This document shows positions 10,587-21,859 of a DNA stretch of 64,000 nt, piece by piece (the stretch's first letter is position 1; every line of letters begins with the position of its first letter). A program made the translations under genes and the position numbers. Source of the stretch: Ahaetulla prasina. Taxonomy: Eukaryota > Chordata > Lepidosauria > Squamata > Colubridae. The notes below the pieces were generated by a model. That model saw only the letters and a program-made list of their open reading frames with translations, did not search any database and was not told where the DNA came from. The DNA is taken from positions 99,380,061-99,444,060 of the forward strand of contig NC_080540.1 of NCBI RefSeq assembly GCF_028640845.1, written 5' to 3'.

Positions 10587-10736
10587 AACGGGTCTCCAAT
10601 CCTGGCAACTCTAAGACTTGTAGACTTCAACTCCCAGAATTCTTCAGCCAGCTGTGCTTTGCTTTGCTTTGCTGGTTGAGGAGCTCTGGGAGTTGAAGTC
10701 CACAAGTCTTAAAGTTGCCAAGGTTGGAGACCCCTG
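10587..10736. mobile_element. Palindromic hAT MITE (150 bp)
   Basis: Nearly the whole element is an inverted repeat: GGTCTCCAATCCTGGCAAC on the left pairs with GTTGCCAAGGTTGGAGACC on the right, around a GCTTT-rich centre. A perfect 8-base duplication ATCTACAA flanks it (10579-10586 and 10737-10744). It sits just upstream of the PLE GIY-YIG segment. Confidence 0.9.
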
Positions 10737-10999
10737 ATCTACAACACACTGTAACAGCTACTACCTATGTAGGACAGGCAGGCAGAAGACTAGCAGAACA
10801 CATCCATGACTATCAGCTAGCAGTCAGAAGACATGATGAAAACTCCTTTATTTCATAATATGGAGACAGACTCAGTCATAGTTTCAACTGGAAAACACAA
10901 TATTTTAGACCAAATTAAATCCATATACATGAGGAATTCCTGGAAACTTGGCACTCAGATACATCAGCCATCAATAGACACAGAGATAAACCACATTTA

Positions 11000-11441
11000 T
11001 GTTGTGATCCGTCAGCAGCCTGCGGAGCTGTCGGCGGAATCGGACTGCAATGAGCCTGTTCCTAATGCCCGCATGAGGTGAGCTGCCAGAAGGCAGGAGC
11101 AGCTCAAGCAGAGGTCACCTCGGGAGTAGGGCCAATAGATAATCGGTCCTTCCCATAAGGTTTAAAAGGAGACCAGCACCGGTGTCTCAGTTTGCCGGAA
11201 AGCAACGTTGCAGCTGTGCTCTTTGCTCTGTTCTCTGCTCTGGATGTTTATCAGAAAAGACCTTGGTAGTTATCCAGATTGAACCAGGTTTGAGATAACC
11301 AAAGACTGTTTGTTTGTGATGCCTTTGTTTTATTTTGAGTTACCTGGCGCTGGGAATGAATTAATTCCCAGCTGTTTGAATAAAGTGTATTTTTACTAAG
11401 GACTGCGTTTGTTGCTACCTGCTCGAGTCGGGGTCACAACA
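11000..11441 (+). mobile_element. Solo LTR (442 bp)
   Basis: It begins TGTTGTGATCC and ends GGGTCACAACA, with a perfect 5-base duplication ATTTA on each side (10995-10999 and 11442-11446). A TATA-like TTTAAAAGG lies near 11162 and an AATAAA near 11381. It belongs to the same family as 57866-58469. No internal coding region remains. It interrupts the PLE 3' region. Confidence 0.88.
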
Positions 11442-11561
11442 ATTTACAAACGATTCAATACCAACAATAAGAAAACTAAAAAGGAAACAAAAAATCAAGA
11501 ACACATCCTCCAGAGCCAGATAAGCATGTATGAATGCCAAAGAACCAGAAAACAATATCCT

Positions 11562-11892
11562 AATAGCAATAGCACTTAGACTTATATACCACTTCACAGT
11601 GCTTCACAGCCCTCTCTAAGCGGTTAACAGAGTCAGTCTAGTCTTGCCTGTACACCGCCCTGAGTCCTTCGGGAGAAGGGCGGTATAAAAATCAAATCAA
11701 ATCAAATAAATAAATAAATAAATAAATATTGCCCCAACAGTCTGGGTCCTCATTTTACCCACCTTGGAAGGATGGAAGGCTGAGTCAACCTTGAGCCCGG
11801 TGAGATTTGAACTGCCAAATTGCAGTTAGCTGGCAGTCAGCAGAAGCAGCCTACAGTACTGCACTCTAACCACTGCGCCACCGTGGCTCAAG
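11562..11892 (-). mobile_element. Sauria-type SINE with an internal L2 3' tail
   Basis: On the minus strand it runs from GAGCCACGGTGGCGCAGTGG (A-box region) to the tail AAGTCTAAGTGCTATTGC. An L2 terminal hairpin with a (CAAAT)n/(AAAT)n tail, about 11640-11728, is inserted between the body and tail. Confidence 0.8.
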
Positions 11893-12059
11893 AACTATAA
11901 AGACGACCATGCCCCCACCAATACTGGCAGGGCAAGTGACTGTATACTGTATACAGGGAGCAAATCCTACATTCACTAGCACTAATGATGTTACCTAGTC
12001 AGGTAATGAAACATCTGCAAGCAAGCAACCAAGCATTGAGACACAGTTCAACCCTGAAC

Positions 12060-12357
12060 CAGAGGTGGGTTTCAGCAGGTTCTGACCAGTTCTGGGGAAC
12101 CAGTAGTGGAAATTTTGAATAGTTCAGAGAACCGGTAGTAAAAATTCTGACTGGCCCCATTATTCTCTGCCTCCCAAATCCCAGCTGATCGGGTGAAAAT
12201 GGGGATTTTTGCAGTAACCTTCCCCTCGATTGGGGAGGGAATGGAGATTTTACAGTATCCTTCCCCTGCCATGCTCACCATGCCACACCACCAAGCCATG
12301 CCACGCCCAAGCCTCACCCACAGAACCAGTAGTAAAAAATTTTGAAACCCACCACTG
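12060..12357. mobile_element. hAT MITE, ACCGGTAGT family
   Basis: Ends CAGAGGTGGGTTTCAGC and GAAACCCACCACTG. Flanks (CCCTGAAC and CCCTTCTC) match poorly, so the target duplication has decayed or the edge was rearranged. Confidence 0.75.
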
Positions 12358-12599
12358 CCCTTCTCTTCTATTAGACAGCATGAGTTGGAGAGAGCACCAA
12401 GTGGGACTCCCCAAAGCCCATTCTTGCTTCAGACAGAGGCAAAGTGATGGGAGGAATGGGTGGCACCAGCAGAAAGGGTGTTTCTGTGTTATATTCACAC
12501 ATATCTGCTCTTTTCTAGGAGGCTGGCAGTCTCCGACACTGCAGAGAGCTGCAGACCAACACTATCTACCAGAGCATATTTCTATGTCAACAGAACTAT

Positions 12600-13150
12600 T
12601 CCTCCTGCCAAGCCCACGCAGTGCCATATATTAAAAGGCGTAAAAGAGCGCCGGGGGAGTGCTTCAAAATAACTCATTGCCATTCACTTTGCTGCCCTGG
12701 CCTCTTTGCCACGCGGAGCGGTCGATTTGCCTGGGCCATACCAAGAGGGCTCCGCGCGTCTGAGGGCGCGGGGGTGGGGGGGTCGAGCTGCAGAAAAACC
12801 AGAAGCACAGAAACGCCCCCTGCTTTTTTGTTTTGTTTTTTTTGTTTTTGGTCTGTTCGTTTTTCCCAAAGCGAGTAGGGGGACGGGGGCGCTTCTCCTC
12901 TTAGTTTGACGCACGTGGTGGGACGGCAGGCGGGAGCCGCCTGTTGCTCAGGTAGGGAAAGCGGAGGCAGGACGATCTGCGGCTGCGCCCGGGGAGCCGC
13001 CTCTGCGTTTCAGGAAAAAAAAAAAAAACCAAAAACGCGGCGTTCGAACTCAGGTGTGTTGCTCACTACAAATCCCAGCCGGCTCCGCGGCGGGTGGTTT
13101 TTGTCCTGCACTTTACCTCGTGCGTTCCCGGCCGGCTGGAAAGGAGGGCG

Positions 13151-13183
<33 letters not shown>

Positions 13184-13292
13184 CCTCCACAGCCGAGGAA
13201 GCGGCGGCAGGTGGTTGGAGCCTCCTGGAGAGCGGTCGCCGTCTCTCCCTCCGCGGTTCCCACGCCCGTCGTCCGCCCTGGCCGTAGCGGGC
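12600..13292 (+). promoter_or_regulatory. SOWAHA: Probable SOWAHA promoter and 5' UTR
   Basis: From about 12690 the sequence becomes GC- and CpG-rich, unlike the surrounding AT-rich DNA, which suggests a CpG-island promoter. A weak TATA-like element, ATATTAAAAGG, lies near 12627. The transcription start cannot be fixed from sequence. An (AG)n run (about 13153-13182) and an A run (13014-13028) fall in the presumed leader. Confidence 0.5.
13153..13182. repeat. (AG)n in the SOWAHA leader
   Basis: About 15 AG dinucleotides some 110 bases before the start codon. Confidence 0.95.
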
Positions 13293-14768
13293 ATGGCCGA
13301 ATTCTTGAATCAAGCCGCCGTGGTGGGCTTCCTTCGGGAACGCGGCGGCAAGGTGCGCAATTCGCTGCTGGTCGGCCACTTCAAGCCGCTGTTGGACGTG
13401 CCCAAGGCGACGCCGAAGGTCCGAGCCGCTGTCCGGCAGCGCTTCGTCCAGTTGGTCAACAGCGTGGCGGTCGTGCAGGTCTCTGAGGGGAACAAGTGGG
13501 TCGTGCTCAAAAAAAGGCACCAGTTGGTACCGGAGTCCTCCGATGCGGACCCGAGATCGATCGCCTTCGGGGACCTGTCTGACGAGGAAACCTCAGAAGG
13601 CGCCGATTCTGGAGCGCCCGCTTGCCCTGCCGGCTTCGTGGCGCCTCGGAGCTCGCCTGGAGAGGAGGAGGACCCTGAACCGCCTCAGACTATCCCGGTG
13701 ATCCAGTTGAAGAACCTCTTTCAAAGGGAAGGCTCGGAAATCCTCAAAGTCCCCAGTGTCAAAGACCATTTGGCCCCCAAAGGTGCCTCCCCCAAGCCCT
13801 GCATGCTGCCGCTCCGTTCGGTGCCCCCTACCAGCAAAGCTAAGAAATCTGAGGAGTTGAGCCCTGAGCAAGACAGGATCCCAGTCCAAGATGGTCTCTC
13901 AGTGGATCTCTCTGCCATCCTTCCTTCTACCTCCCCTCATACTAAGAGGCGGCAGCTAAATGAAGTGGGGCCCAAATCCCCTTCCCTGAGAAGAGGGTCT
14001 AAACCACTAAAGGTGGGTGAGGAAGCTGACAGCACAGCCAATGTGCCCTTGGAACCTGCTGAGCACCAGTGGGTGGTGAACGCCACAGCCGGCCAGTGGT
14101 CCCAGCAACTTCATGGCTTGCTGCTCATTGACTTGAACCTGGCGAGCAAAAGAGATTTCATGAGCGGCTTCACAGTTCTCCACTGGGCAGCTAAAAGTGG
14201 AAATTGCAGAACACTGAGCAAAGTCATAGAAATGGCTGAGAAAGGAGGTATTCCTGTTGATGTAAATGCTAAGTCCTTTGGGGGTTATACTCCGCTCCAT
14301 ATTGCTGCTATCCATGGGCAGGAAGAAGTTATTAGCCAGCTGGTTAAAGTTTACAATGCCAAAGTCAATTTAAGAGACTACAGTGGGAAGAAACCATTCC
14401 AGTATTTAAAAGAAGGCTCGTCTTTTGCAGTCAGACATCTCTTAAATGACCCTGGTCTTCACACCAACACTGGACAGAACCCTTCTACCAAGAAGAGCAT
14501 AAAAGTGGCTGCTTCTATCTTGAGTTCCACCAGCACTGTCCTGGGACTTTTATCTGACGATATTGCCTTCTATGAACTGACAAAAGGCTTGAAGAAACCT
14601 GCTCCAGTCAATAAATTTCTTAACTTAGCCACAGCCCCTAGGAGGAAGTTGAAGTCCAGAAGGGCTTTTTCTTCTTCTTCTTCTTCCTTGTCTCAGGCCC
14701 TGGAGGAAGAAGAGAATGAAACTGCATCAAAACATAGACCGATTTCAGAATTGTTCTTTGGTCATTAA
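13293..14768 (+). CDS. SOWAHA: Sosondowah ankyrin repeat domain family member A
   Basis: A 491-residue single-exon protein. Residues 1-80 form the N-terminal SOWAH domain, a winged-helix-like segment (QAAVVGFLRERGGKVRN, then FVQLVNSVAVV and KWVVLKK). A long Ser/Pro-rich low-complexity linker follows. Ankyrin repeats begin near residue 290 (FTVLHWAAKSGN), with a second near 330 (YTPLHIAAIHGQ) and a third, weaker one near 355. The C-terminal tail carries a serine run encoded by TTC repeats. I chose ATG 13293 because it has G at -3 and +4 and starts the conserved domain; the frame stays open upstream to 12906 but that stretch has no family similarity. The family has paralogues A-D, mostly single-exon. 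I call A because SHROOM1 lies next to it in convergent orientation. The molecular role is poorly known; ankyrin repeats suggest protein binding. Confidence 0.85.
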   Translation: MAEFLNQAAVVGFLRERGGKVRNSLLVGHFKPLLDVPKATPKVRAAVRQRFVQLVNSVAVVQVSEGNKWVVLKKRHQLVPESSDADPRSIAFGDLSDEETSEGADSGAPACPAGFVAPRSSPGEEEDPEPPQTIPVIQLKNLFQREGSEILKVPSVKDHLAPKGASPKPCMLPLRSVPPTSKAKKSEELSPEQDRIPVQDGLSVDLSAILPSTSPHTKRRQLNEVGPKSPSLRRGSKPLKVGEEADSTANVPLEPAEHQWVVNATAGQWSQQLHGLLLIDLNLASKRDFMSGFTVLHWAAKSGNCRTLSKVIEMAEKGGIPVDVNAKSFGGYTPLHIAAIHGQEEVISQLVKVYNAKVNLRDYSGKKPFQYLKEGSSFAVRHLLNDPGLHTNTGQNPSTKKSIKVAASILSSTSTVLGLLSDDIAFYELTKGLKKPAPVNKFLNLATAPRRKLKSRRAFSSSSSSLSQALEEEENETASKHRPISELFFGH

Positions 14769-17105
14769 CCTCACTGACATCGAGTAATATCAACATTTAA
14801 TTAGACTTGGGCAGATCTCGCATTCACAGAAACACATTTTGTTTTGTAGTTTTGAATGTGTTTCAATTTAAGTCTAATCTAAGGAGGAAAAAGAATCATA
14901 GGATTATGATTTAACTTGATAGTTGCTGCTTTCCAGCATTCAATAAGACCGATTTTTTCGTCCAACCAAATCTTCATTTATAAAATGGGAATTATTGAAG
15001 TTTCATCTGAATTTTATCCATTGGGTGGGAGTTATTTTTTTCCCCAATAAAAGGTAAGATTTAGGTGCAAATTTCCATGAAAATCAGTTTAGTAAGGCAA
15101 CAGTCCTGCAATACTTGAGGAAAAAAAATCCTACTGAAATCAGTGGACAGACTTCTTAGTAAGCACTGATAGAATTAAGAATTGACATATAAGATACATG
15201 TCAGATATATATTGACATATAAGATAATTTTATTTTGAAAAAATATATATTTTATTCATGCATGCTGTTCTCAAAAGCCTCTTAAATGTCCTGTTGTGGG
15301 AACAAAAACATTTTTATCATTTCTTGGCATCCTATCCTATTCCATTAAAGTAGATTTAACAAATTCATTTGTAGTAGCTCTCCTCTCCTCTCCTCCTGTG
15401 CCATTTGTTAGGTTTGGAAATGATTTTTGTACAATAATTGAACAAGGTCCCATTTGATATAAATCTATTTTTCAGATGATCTGATTTATGCAGTTGAAAA
15501 GAAAGCAACTGTAGTAAAACTATATTTTTGTTTACAATCTAAAACTTCAGACTGATACTTTTCCATTAACTTTTTAAAAATAAATTGGAAAAAGGAATAC
15601 GCACGGCTTTTAGTAGCCAACTGAAGGTTAATTTATTTTATAAAAAATTAAAAGCCTCTATTAAATACGTTTATGCATTTACTATGTATAGAATATGAAA
15701 TGAAATTATAAATCTAGCTCATGCCAAGTTTAAGACAAAAGAGAAGATTAATACCTCTACCTCACTGCAATAGTTAAGGCTTTTTATTTAGAAAAAGCAT
15801 ACAATCCTAATTGCACAATTATTACCTTCAGTTGATAATACATTGGCAATTATGATGTTCTGTCCTAAAAACATTTGAAAATATAGTAAAAACAATTCTA
15901 TTTAGGATATTTATTTTTACACAAGAAGGAATCAAAATGTAACAACTTAAGCAGTTATTTTTATATTTATTAATTGTATGAACATTCGAGGTAAATCTGT
16001 TTACAGTTTCAGCCTTAAAATTCATTCAGTATAGGAACTTAAATTTATTGTGAAATTCTCAACATCAAGTCCTCCTAGATTTGAAAATGCTTTTCATAAA
16101 CTGTTATGAAAGCCTTGTATAAATGAGATGACTACGATCCCACTTTACAAATAGATGTATAGTCGTTTTGTGTATATTGATTTAATACAGTTAATTACTC
16201 TGTGAACTTAAATAAGGACTCTGAAACTGATATGGGTTTACAGGGAAGAACATCCCAAGTAAATGTATACAGAAATCTTGTGCCTTTCTAATGCTTTTTA
16301 TATAATGTATAAGTGCTGTTGTCATGATGGAATTTATTTTTATGTTATGATTCTAAGCCAAAGCCAATTTAAATCTGAAAAATTTGCATGAACTGAAAAC
16401 ATGATGTGACAAGCATGACGGTACAGTTTAGAGATAAGAAAACCATCCCCTGTAGTAACTGTAGTTAATAATTCAGCTACAAACAGAAGTATAATAATTA
16501 TCCCTGTTGGTACTATCATCTTATGTAGGAAAAGATTTTTTTAACTGAATATCTGATTTGACTTTCAAAATGCATTCACAGATATATGACACACATTTCA
16601 TGGAAGACATTTAAATACTTTGGAAAATGAAAAAATACATAAGTAAAAACTGAAGCATAGTTCTATAGGACCTTGCTTAAAAGCCCAGTGATTATTTAAC
16701 TCCACATTTCTAATGCTGAATAGCAAAATATAAACTAATATATATTTGTAAACTTGTAAATCTGACAGATTTAGCAAATGCACCTTGAGTAGAATACAAG
16801 CATGCCGTGTATTTTGGTTGGGAATATAAAAAAGTCAACAGGCAGCTTTAAAGAAGCATCTATTTCTCTGGAGCTTTTCTTTAGAGCTGTCTTGAGTGGC
16901 ACAGATGGTCTTTTTAAAAATCCATTGTTCTGCTAAAACAAAATGGACAAACAGGCTAGCATATCTGTTTACAACAGTTTGGTTGTTTAATCCGCATTTG
17001 TAGTTTCAATTTTCAACTGTGGCATTTCACTGGACTACACTGAAACTCTTTTCAAGGTCAGTGGTTTTCAGAATGTTTTTGTTATCAACCTTGCATTAAT
17101 AAAGG
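14769..17105 (+). other. SOWAHA: Probable SOWAHA 3' UTR
   Basis: AT-rich sequence without recognised repeats follows the stop codon. Candidate polyadenylation signals AATAAA lie near 15046 and near 17097, the latter followed by GTGCTTCTTATTTTTG. Vertebrate SOWAH transcripts tend to have long 3' UTRs. Which signal is used cannot be told from sequence. Confidence 0.4.
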
Positions 17106-17986
17106 CAGTGCTTCTTATTTTTGCATAAGTGTGTTCATGTGTGCATGGTATAATATATCAAACTCTACAAAATATGGCAGTAAATGTGCTTTAATATGGA
17201 GGAGGTATGAAATATTTACTGTTCACAATCTTTGAAAATAATTTCCAGGGACCACAGTTTACAGAATTTGGATAATGTACACTTAACATGTGGCATATTA
17301 TCACAGATTTTAGGAGCAGCCAGTTTCATGAAGGAAATAAAATGAGGTTCCCAGTTTAGTAGAATTAGGGATAGACAAGAGTAGCATCCTTCTCTTGGCC
17401 ATTTAACTGTGCAACATTTTGCCCTAATTATATTTCTTTCAGCAGTACTCATTTCTGATACTAGATCTTGAGAACATTTAAAAAGCTACAGGTGATTGCA
17501 CAGTTCTGTTTTAAAAAAGTCACTCTCATACTTCTAGAATGGGAGGAACACAAGACAGTGATAATAGAGGTTGAACAATCTATTCTGTTCTTACCCGGCG
17601 GAAAAATGGGAGGAAGAATCAGATTTGTTCAAATAAAACCCTGTAAAAGTGAAAATAAAATGAGGGGAACCTTTTCAACATATACAGATACATCCAAAAA
17701 TATTGGTACTCCACTTCGGTGATGTTTGTTAAATCATACTTCAAGATATTTGCTCTGTAGATTATGGTCTAAAGAATGGTGGATGCCATTTACAATATCA
17801 ATTTCAATATATTTCATGGTAAATTGGGATTCTTTGAGACAAAGAGGAGGGGTACCAATACTTTTCCAATATTAGTCTACATGGGCACTAACAATTGACA
17901 ACAACTTGGTGATGCGCAATTAATGAATCCAATACTTTTGACTGTTTTTATATATATGCAAGAGTGGTAGATGATTTTGAACAATC
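17106..17986. other. Intergenic, possible ancient Tc1-like remnant
   Basis: No gene recognised. The opposed motifs AAAAATATTGGTAC (about 17697) and GGTACCAATACTTTT (about 17850) resemble Tc1/mariner ends, but boundaries are unclear. Confidence 0.3.
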
Positions 17987-18919
17987 TCTCTCAGCCCAGC
18001 TCATGTCACAGGGTGGTTGTGAAAAAAACAAACAAGAAAGGACAGGTACCCATCTTGAACTCCAAAAAAAATATTCCAATTAATATTGATAATTAGTATT
18101 GCTAACAAAACTGAACTATTGTTCACAATGTTATTTATAAGTGTGAGTTCCTGTCAGAAAACGGGAGAGCTCTATTTCAGAAACAGTACACCCCTGGGAT
18201 ACAGTTTTCACTACCTGCAAACACATGCCATCTAAAACTGATAATGCACTTTCCTTTCTTTCCTTTAAAACTCTTGAAACAAAACAATTGGAACTTTTCC
18301 ACAAAGTATTATTTTTCATTTCCCAATACGGTAATATATTTGCTTCTGCAGAGCAAATACTTCTCCTATAATGAGAATTGGATTAGTTATGGATAATTCA
18401 CCCTATTCAAAAGATATAGTGGATATTTAACATCTAATATTACTGCTCGGAGGGTAACAGGCAACCTACCTCTGAGTTTGACATAGTTAGACAATCTAAT
18501 GACTCAAACCAGAGCAGAAAGGGTGGAGATGTTTATGTCTTACATGTCAATCTTGCACTTAGAAAGCTGTAAACATTTACAAGAAAGCAATCTTTGTACA
18601 GTTGGTCGCTTGCCACCCCTTGCAAAGGGTGATGGAAAAGAAATTTATTAGAACCAAAGGACCTTCAAGATAAATCTTGTATGCAGATGATGCTTTCTTG
18701 CTGCTGCTTCTAAATAATGATGAATCTTGAAGGATGAAGGATTCAAACAGAACTTCTTGTTCCTTGTTCCCAGGGAGGGAACAATAACTAGCAGATTCCA
18801 ATACAAGAGCGGGTGGAGGAAGAAAGATGTGAGAGACAATGGGAAGAAATGTCTAGAGAAGTGAGGAAATCTTTCTTCCTTAAGAGATTAAGAATGTGAT
18901 GTAAACTCCTCACAAGTCC

Positions 18920-19200
18920 TACTAATTGATTGATTGACTTATTATATGCCATCAAGTCATTTTTGACTCATAGTGATCACATAGACTTTCTCCATGACAG
19001 TCTATATCTAACCTATACCTTTAGGCCTCCCAGCGGTATACTCATTGCCACTGTAACCAAGTCCATTCATTTTGCTGCTGGTTATCCTCTTTTTTTCCCA
19101 TCCACCTTTCCCGGCATCAGAGCCTTCTCCAGAGTGCTGGATCTTTGCATAATAGTGTCCAAAGTAGGATAATTTGGACCTGTACATATGTGCTATGAAT
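18920..19200 (-). mobile_element. RTE/Bov-B-like LINE fragment
   Basis: The sequence ATGCCATCAAGTCATTTTTG...AGTGTCCAAAGTAGGATAAT resembles the antisense of an RTE-clade ORF2 3' region common in squamates. Assignment is from general resemblance; frames are degraded. Its duplicate lies near 20590-20870. Confidence 0.45.
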
Positions 19201-19508
19201 GAGAACTTTGGCGTGACGTATTAGTTGTTGGAGTTTTTTGTTGGTTTTTGGGGGCTTCCATCAGGTAGCATAGTTATTTGCCAGCCAAATAACATAGGCA
19301 GTCAGTTTTCATCTCATTGTGAAACATTATTTGGCCAGTAACTGCAGAACAATTTTGTTTTGGAAAATTCTAGATACCAATGCAGCAATCTACCGCATGA
19401 TTACTCAGCAGTACAATTCTTAAAGAATTCTTCAATATTTTATTTCTAGTTGCTGTGACTAATGCTCTTTAGATTCAGTACTACTTGTTTTTAAGGAAGC
19501 ATAGAAGT

Positions 19509-19509
<1 letters not shown>

Positions 19510-19544
<35 letters not shown>
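19510..19544. repeat. (GT)n microsatellite
   Basis: About 17 GT units in copy 1 of the tandem duplication. Confidence 0.95.
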
Positions 19545-19548
<4 letters not shown>

Positions 19549-19638
19549 AAAAGTGAGCTCTATTGGGTCAATGACCTAAGCATATGCTGCCTGAAAATCT
19601 TATAACTTTCTGTAAGGAAATGATGGCAGTTAGCCATT

Positions 19639-21178
19639 TCTCTCAGCCCAGCTCATGTCACAGGGTGGTTGTGAAAAAAACAAACAAGAAAGGCCAGGTA
19701 CCCATCTTGAACTCCAAAAAAAAATTCCAATTAATATTGATAATTAGTATTGCTAACAAAACTGAACTATTGTTCACAATGTTATTTATAAGTGTGAGTT
19801 CCTGTCAGAAAACGGGAGAGCTCTATTTCAGAAACAGTACACCCCTGGGATACAGTTTTCACTACCTGCAAACACATGCCATCTAAAACTGATAATGCAC
19901 TTTCCTTTCTTAGGAGGGAATATATTATTATGTACCTTTAAAACTCTTGAAACAAAACAATTGGAACTTTTCCACAAAGTATTATTTTTCATTTCCCAAT
20001 ACGGTAATATATTTGCTTCTGCAGAGCAAATACTTCTCCTATAATGAGAATTGGATTAGTTATGGGTAATTCACCCTATTCAAAAGATATAGTGGATATT
20101 TAACATCTAATATTACTGCTCGGAGGGTAACAGGCAACCTACCTCTGAGTTTGACATAGTTAGACAATCTAATGACTCAAACCAGAGCAGAAAGGGTGGA
20201 GATGTTTATGTCTTACATGTCAATCTTGCACTTAGAAAGCTGTAAACATTTACAAGAAAGCAATCTTTGTACAGTTGGTCGCTTGCCACCCCTTGCAAAG
20301 GGTGATGGAAAAGAAATTTATTAGAACCAAAGGACCTTCAAGATAAATCTTGTATGCAGATGATGCTTTCTTGCTGCTGCTTCTAAATAATGATGAATCT
20401 TGAAGGATGAAGGATTCAAACAGAACTTCTTGTTCCTTGTTCCCAGGGAGGGAACAATAACTAGCAGATTCCAATACAAGAGCGGGTGGAGGAAGAAAGA
20501 TGTGAGAGACAATGGGAAGAAATGTCTAGAAGTGAGGAAATCTTTCTTCCTTAAGAGATTAAGAATGTGATGTAAACTCCTCACAAGTCCTACTAATTGA
20601 TTGATTGACTTATTATATGCCATCAAGTCATTTTTGACTCATAGTGATCACATAGACTTTCTCCATGACAGTCTATATCTAACCTATACCTTTAGGCCTC
20701 CCAGCGGTATACTCATTGCCACTGTAACCAAGTCCATTCATTTTGCTGCTGGTTATCCTCTTTTTTTCCCATCCACCTTTCCGGCATCAGAGCCTTCTCC
20801 AGAGTGCTGGATCTTTGCATAATAGTGTCCAAAGTAGGATAATTTGGACCTGTACATATGTGCTATGAATGAGAACTTTGGCGTGACGTATTAGTTGTTG
20901 GAGTTTTTTGTTGGTTTTTGGAGGCTTCCATCAGGTAGCATAGTTATTTGCCAGCCAAATAACATAGGCAGTCAGTTTTCATCTCATTGTGAAACATTAT
21001 TTGGCCAGTAACTGCAGAACAATTTTGTTTTGGAAAATTCTAGATACCAATGCAGCAATCTACCGCATGATTACTCAGCAGTACAATTCTTAAAGAATTC
21101 TTCAATATTTTATTTCTAGTTGCTGTGACTAATGCTCTTTAGATTCAGTACTACTTGTTTTTAAGGAAGCATAGAAGT

Positions 21179-21218
<40 letters not shown>

Positions 21219-21308
21219 AAAAGTGAGCTCTATTGGGTCAATGACCTAAGCATATGCTGCCTGAAAATCTTATAACTTTCTGTAAGGAAATGATGGCAGT
21301 TAGCCATT
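19639..21308. repeat. 1.65-kb tandem duplication, copy 2
   Basis: Nearly identical to 17987-19638. Differences include a roughly 18-base insertion (AGGAGGGAATATATTATT region near 19912), a few substitutions and a slightly longer (GT)n at 21178-21214. After the copy the sequence continues TCTCTCAGCTTTTCC. Confidence 0.95.
21178..21214. repeat. (GT)n microsatellite
   Basis: Duplicate of the 19510 array, slightly longer. Confidence 0.95.
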
Positions 21309-21859
21309 TCTCTCAGCTTTTCCTGGCATTGTTATGAAGATGCTTTATCTGAAATCAGGCCACATTCTGAACCTTCCTGAACACAGAAACTAAGCTATCT
21401 AAGACCATTGATCTAGATTCGTCTGGGATCCTCCAAATCATGAGAGGGAAACATCACTGCTATATGCTTATTCTGTGAAAAAACATCATTTCATGGAGAA
21501 CATGATGCTTCCCTGTGGCTTTGTGTATTTTAGTTTGCCTGACCTACATTCCCTTGGTGTCCTTTGTTGCTTTATTTGAATGCAAATCAAAGTAGGCAAT
21601 TTGCTAGCAGTGGATATTTTGAACTGATAGTACCAACAACAAAGTATGTCACTGAAGATATTCATGATGCACCCTTGGTATTTGCAATTTACAACAATAC
21701 AAACAATATAATAAAAGCATCAGGCCAGGTAACCAACACCAATTTGTTTTTCAGGAGAGAAGGACTCTTTGTTTTTGGTTCAGTTGAGATAGGTAGACTG
21801 ATATATATACTGACTTTCCCCAGGGGCAAAACAATGAAATTTGAAGGAAATTGCCCTTG

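Larger units (their letters stand above)
3997..12059 (+). mobile_element. Decayed, tandemly amplified Penelope-like retroelement (PLE)
   Basis: Frameshifted + strand fragments match conserved PLE blocks in scattered order: an LPADK block followed by VIIMDRS (7595-7609, resumed at 7858), YGCPKIQK and SPTYNLAK-like GTPTYNIAKEIAKKLG (about 6230-6360), FDVT (about 4050), TKGTPMGSP-like KGIPMRSLLAGLIAE (about 4235), YVDDTFVII (about 9741, resumed at 10019), and a GIY-YIG endonuclease segment TYVGQAGRRLAEH (about 10765). Four copies of the RT-middle start, CAACTTTCC, lie at 3997, 6383, 8190 and 9283, giving periods of 2386, 1807 and 1093 bases. Each copy carries stops and frameshifts, so no functional protein is encoded. 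The 3' UTR-like sequence ends near 12059. Confidence 0.8.
17987..19638. repeat. 1.65-kb tandem duplication, copy 1
   Basis: Starts at TCTCTCAGCCCAGCTC and is followed directly by a near-identical second copy at 19639. It holds a probable RTE fragment near 18920-19200 and a (GT)n run at 19510-19544. No host gene is recognised in it. Confidence 0.95.

Noticed and set aside
12906..13292. N-terminal 129-residue extension of SOWAHA
   Set aside because: The frame is open but low-complexity, runs through A and AG runs, and the conserved family domain begins at ATG 13293 with good start context.
17690..17955. Tc1/mariner element with TATTGGTACC-type ends
   Set aside because: The opposed motifs are short and boundaries and TA duplications could not be fixed, so it is mentioned only as a possible remnant.
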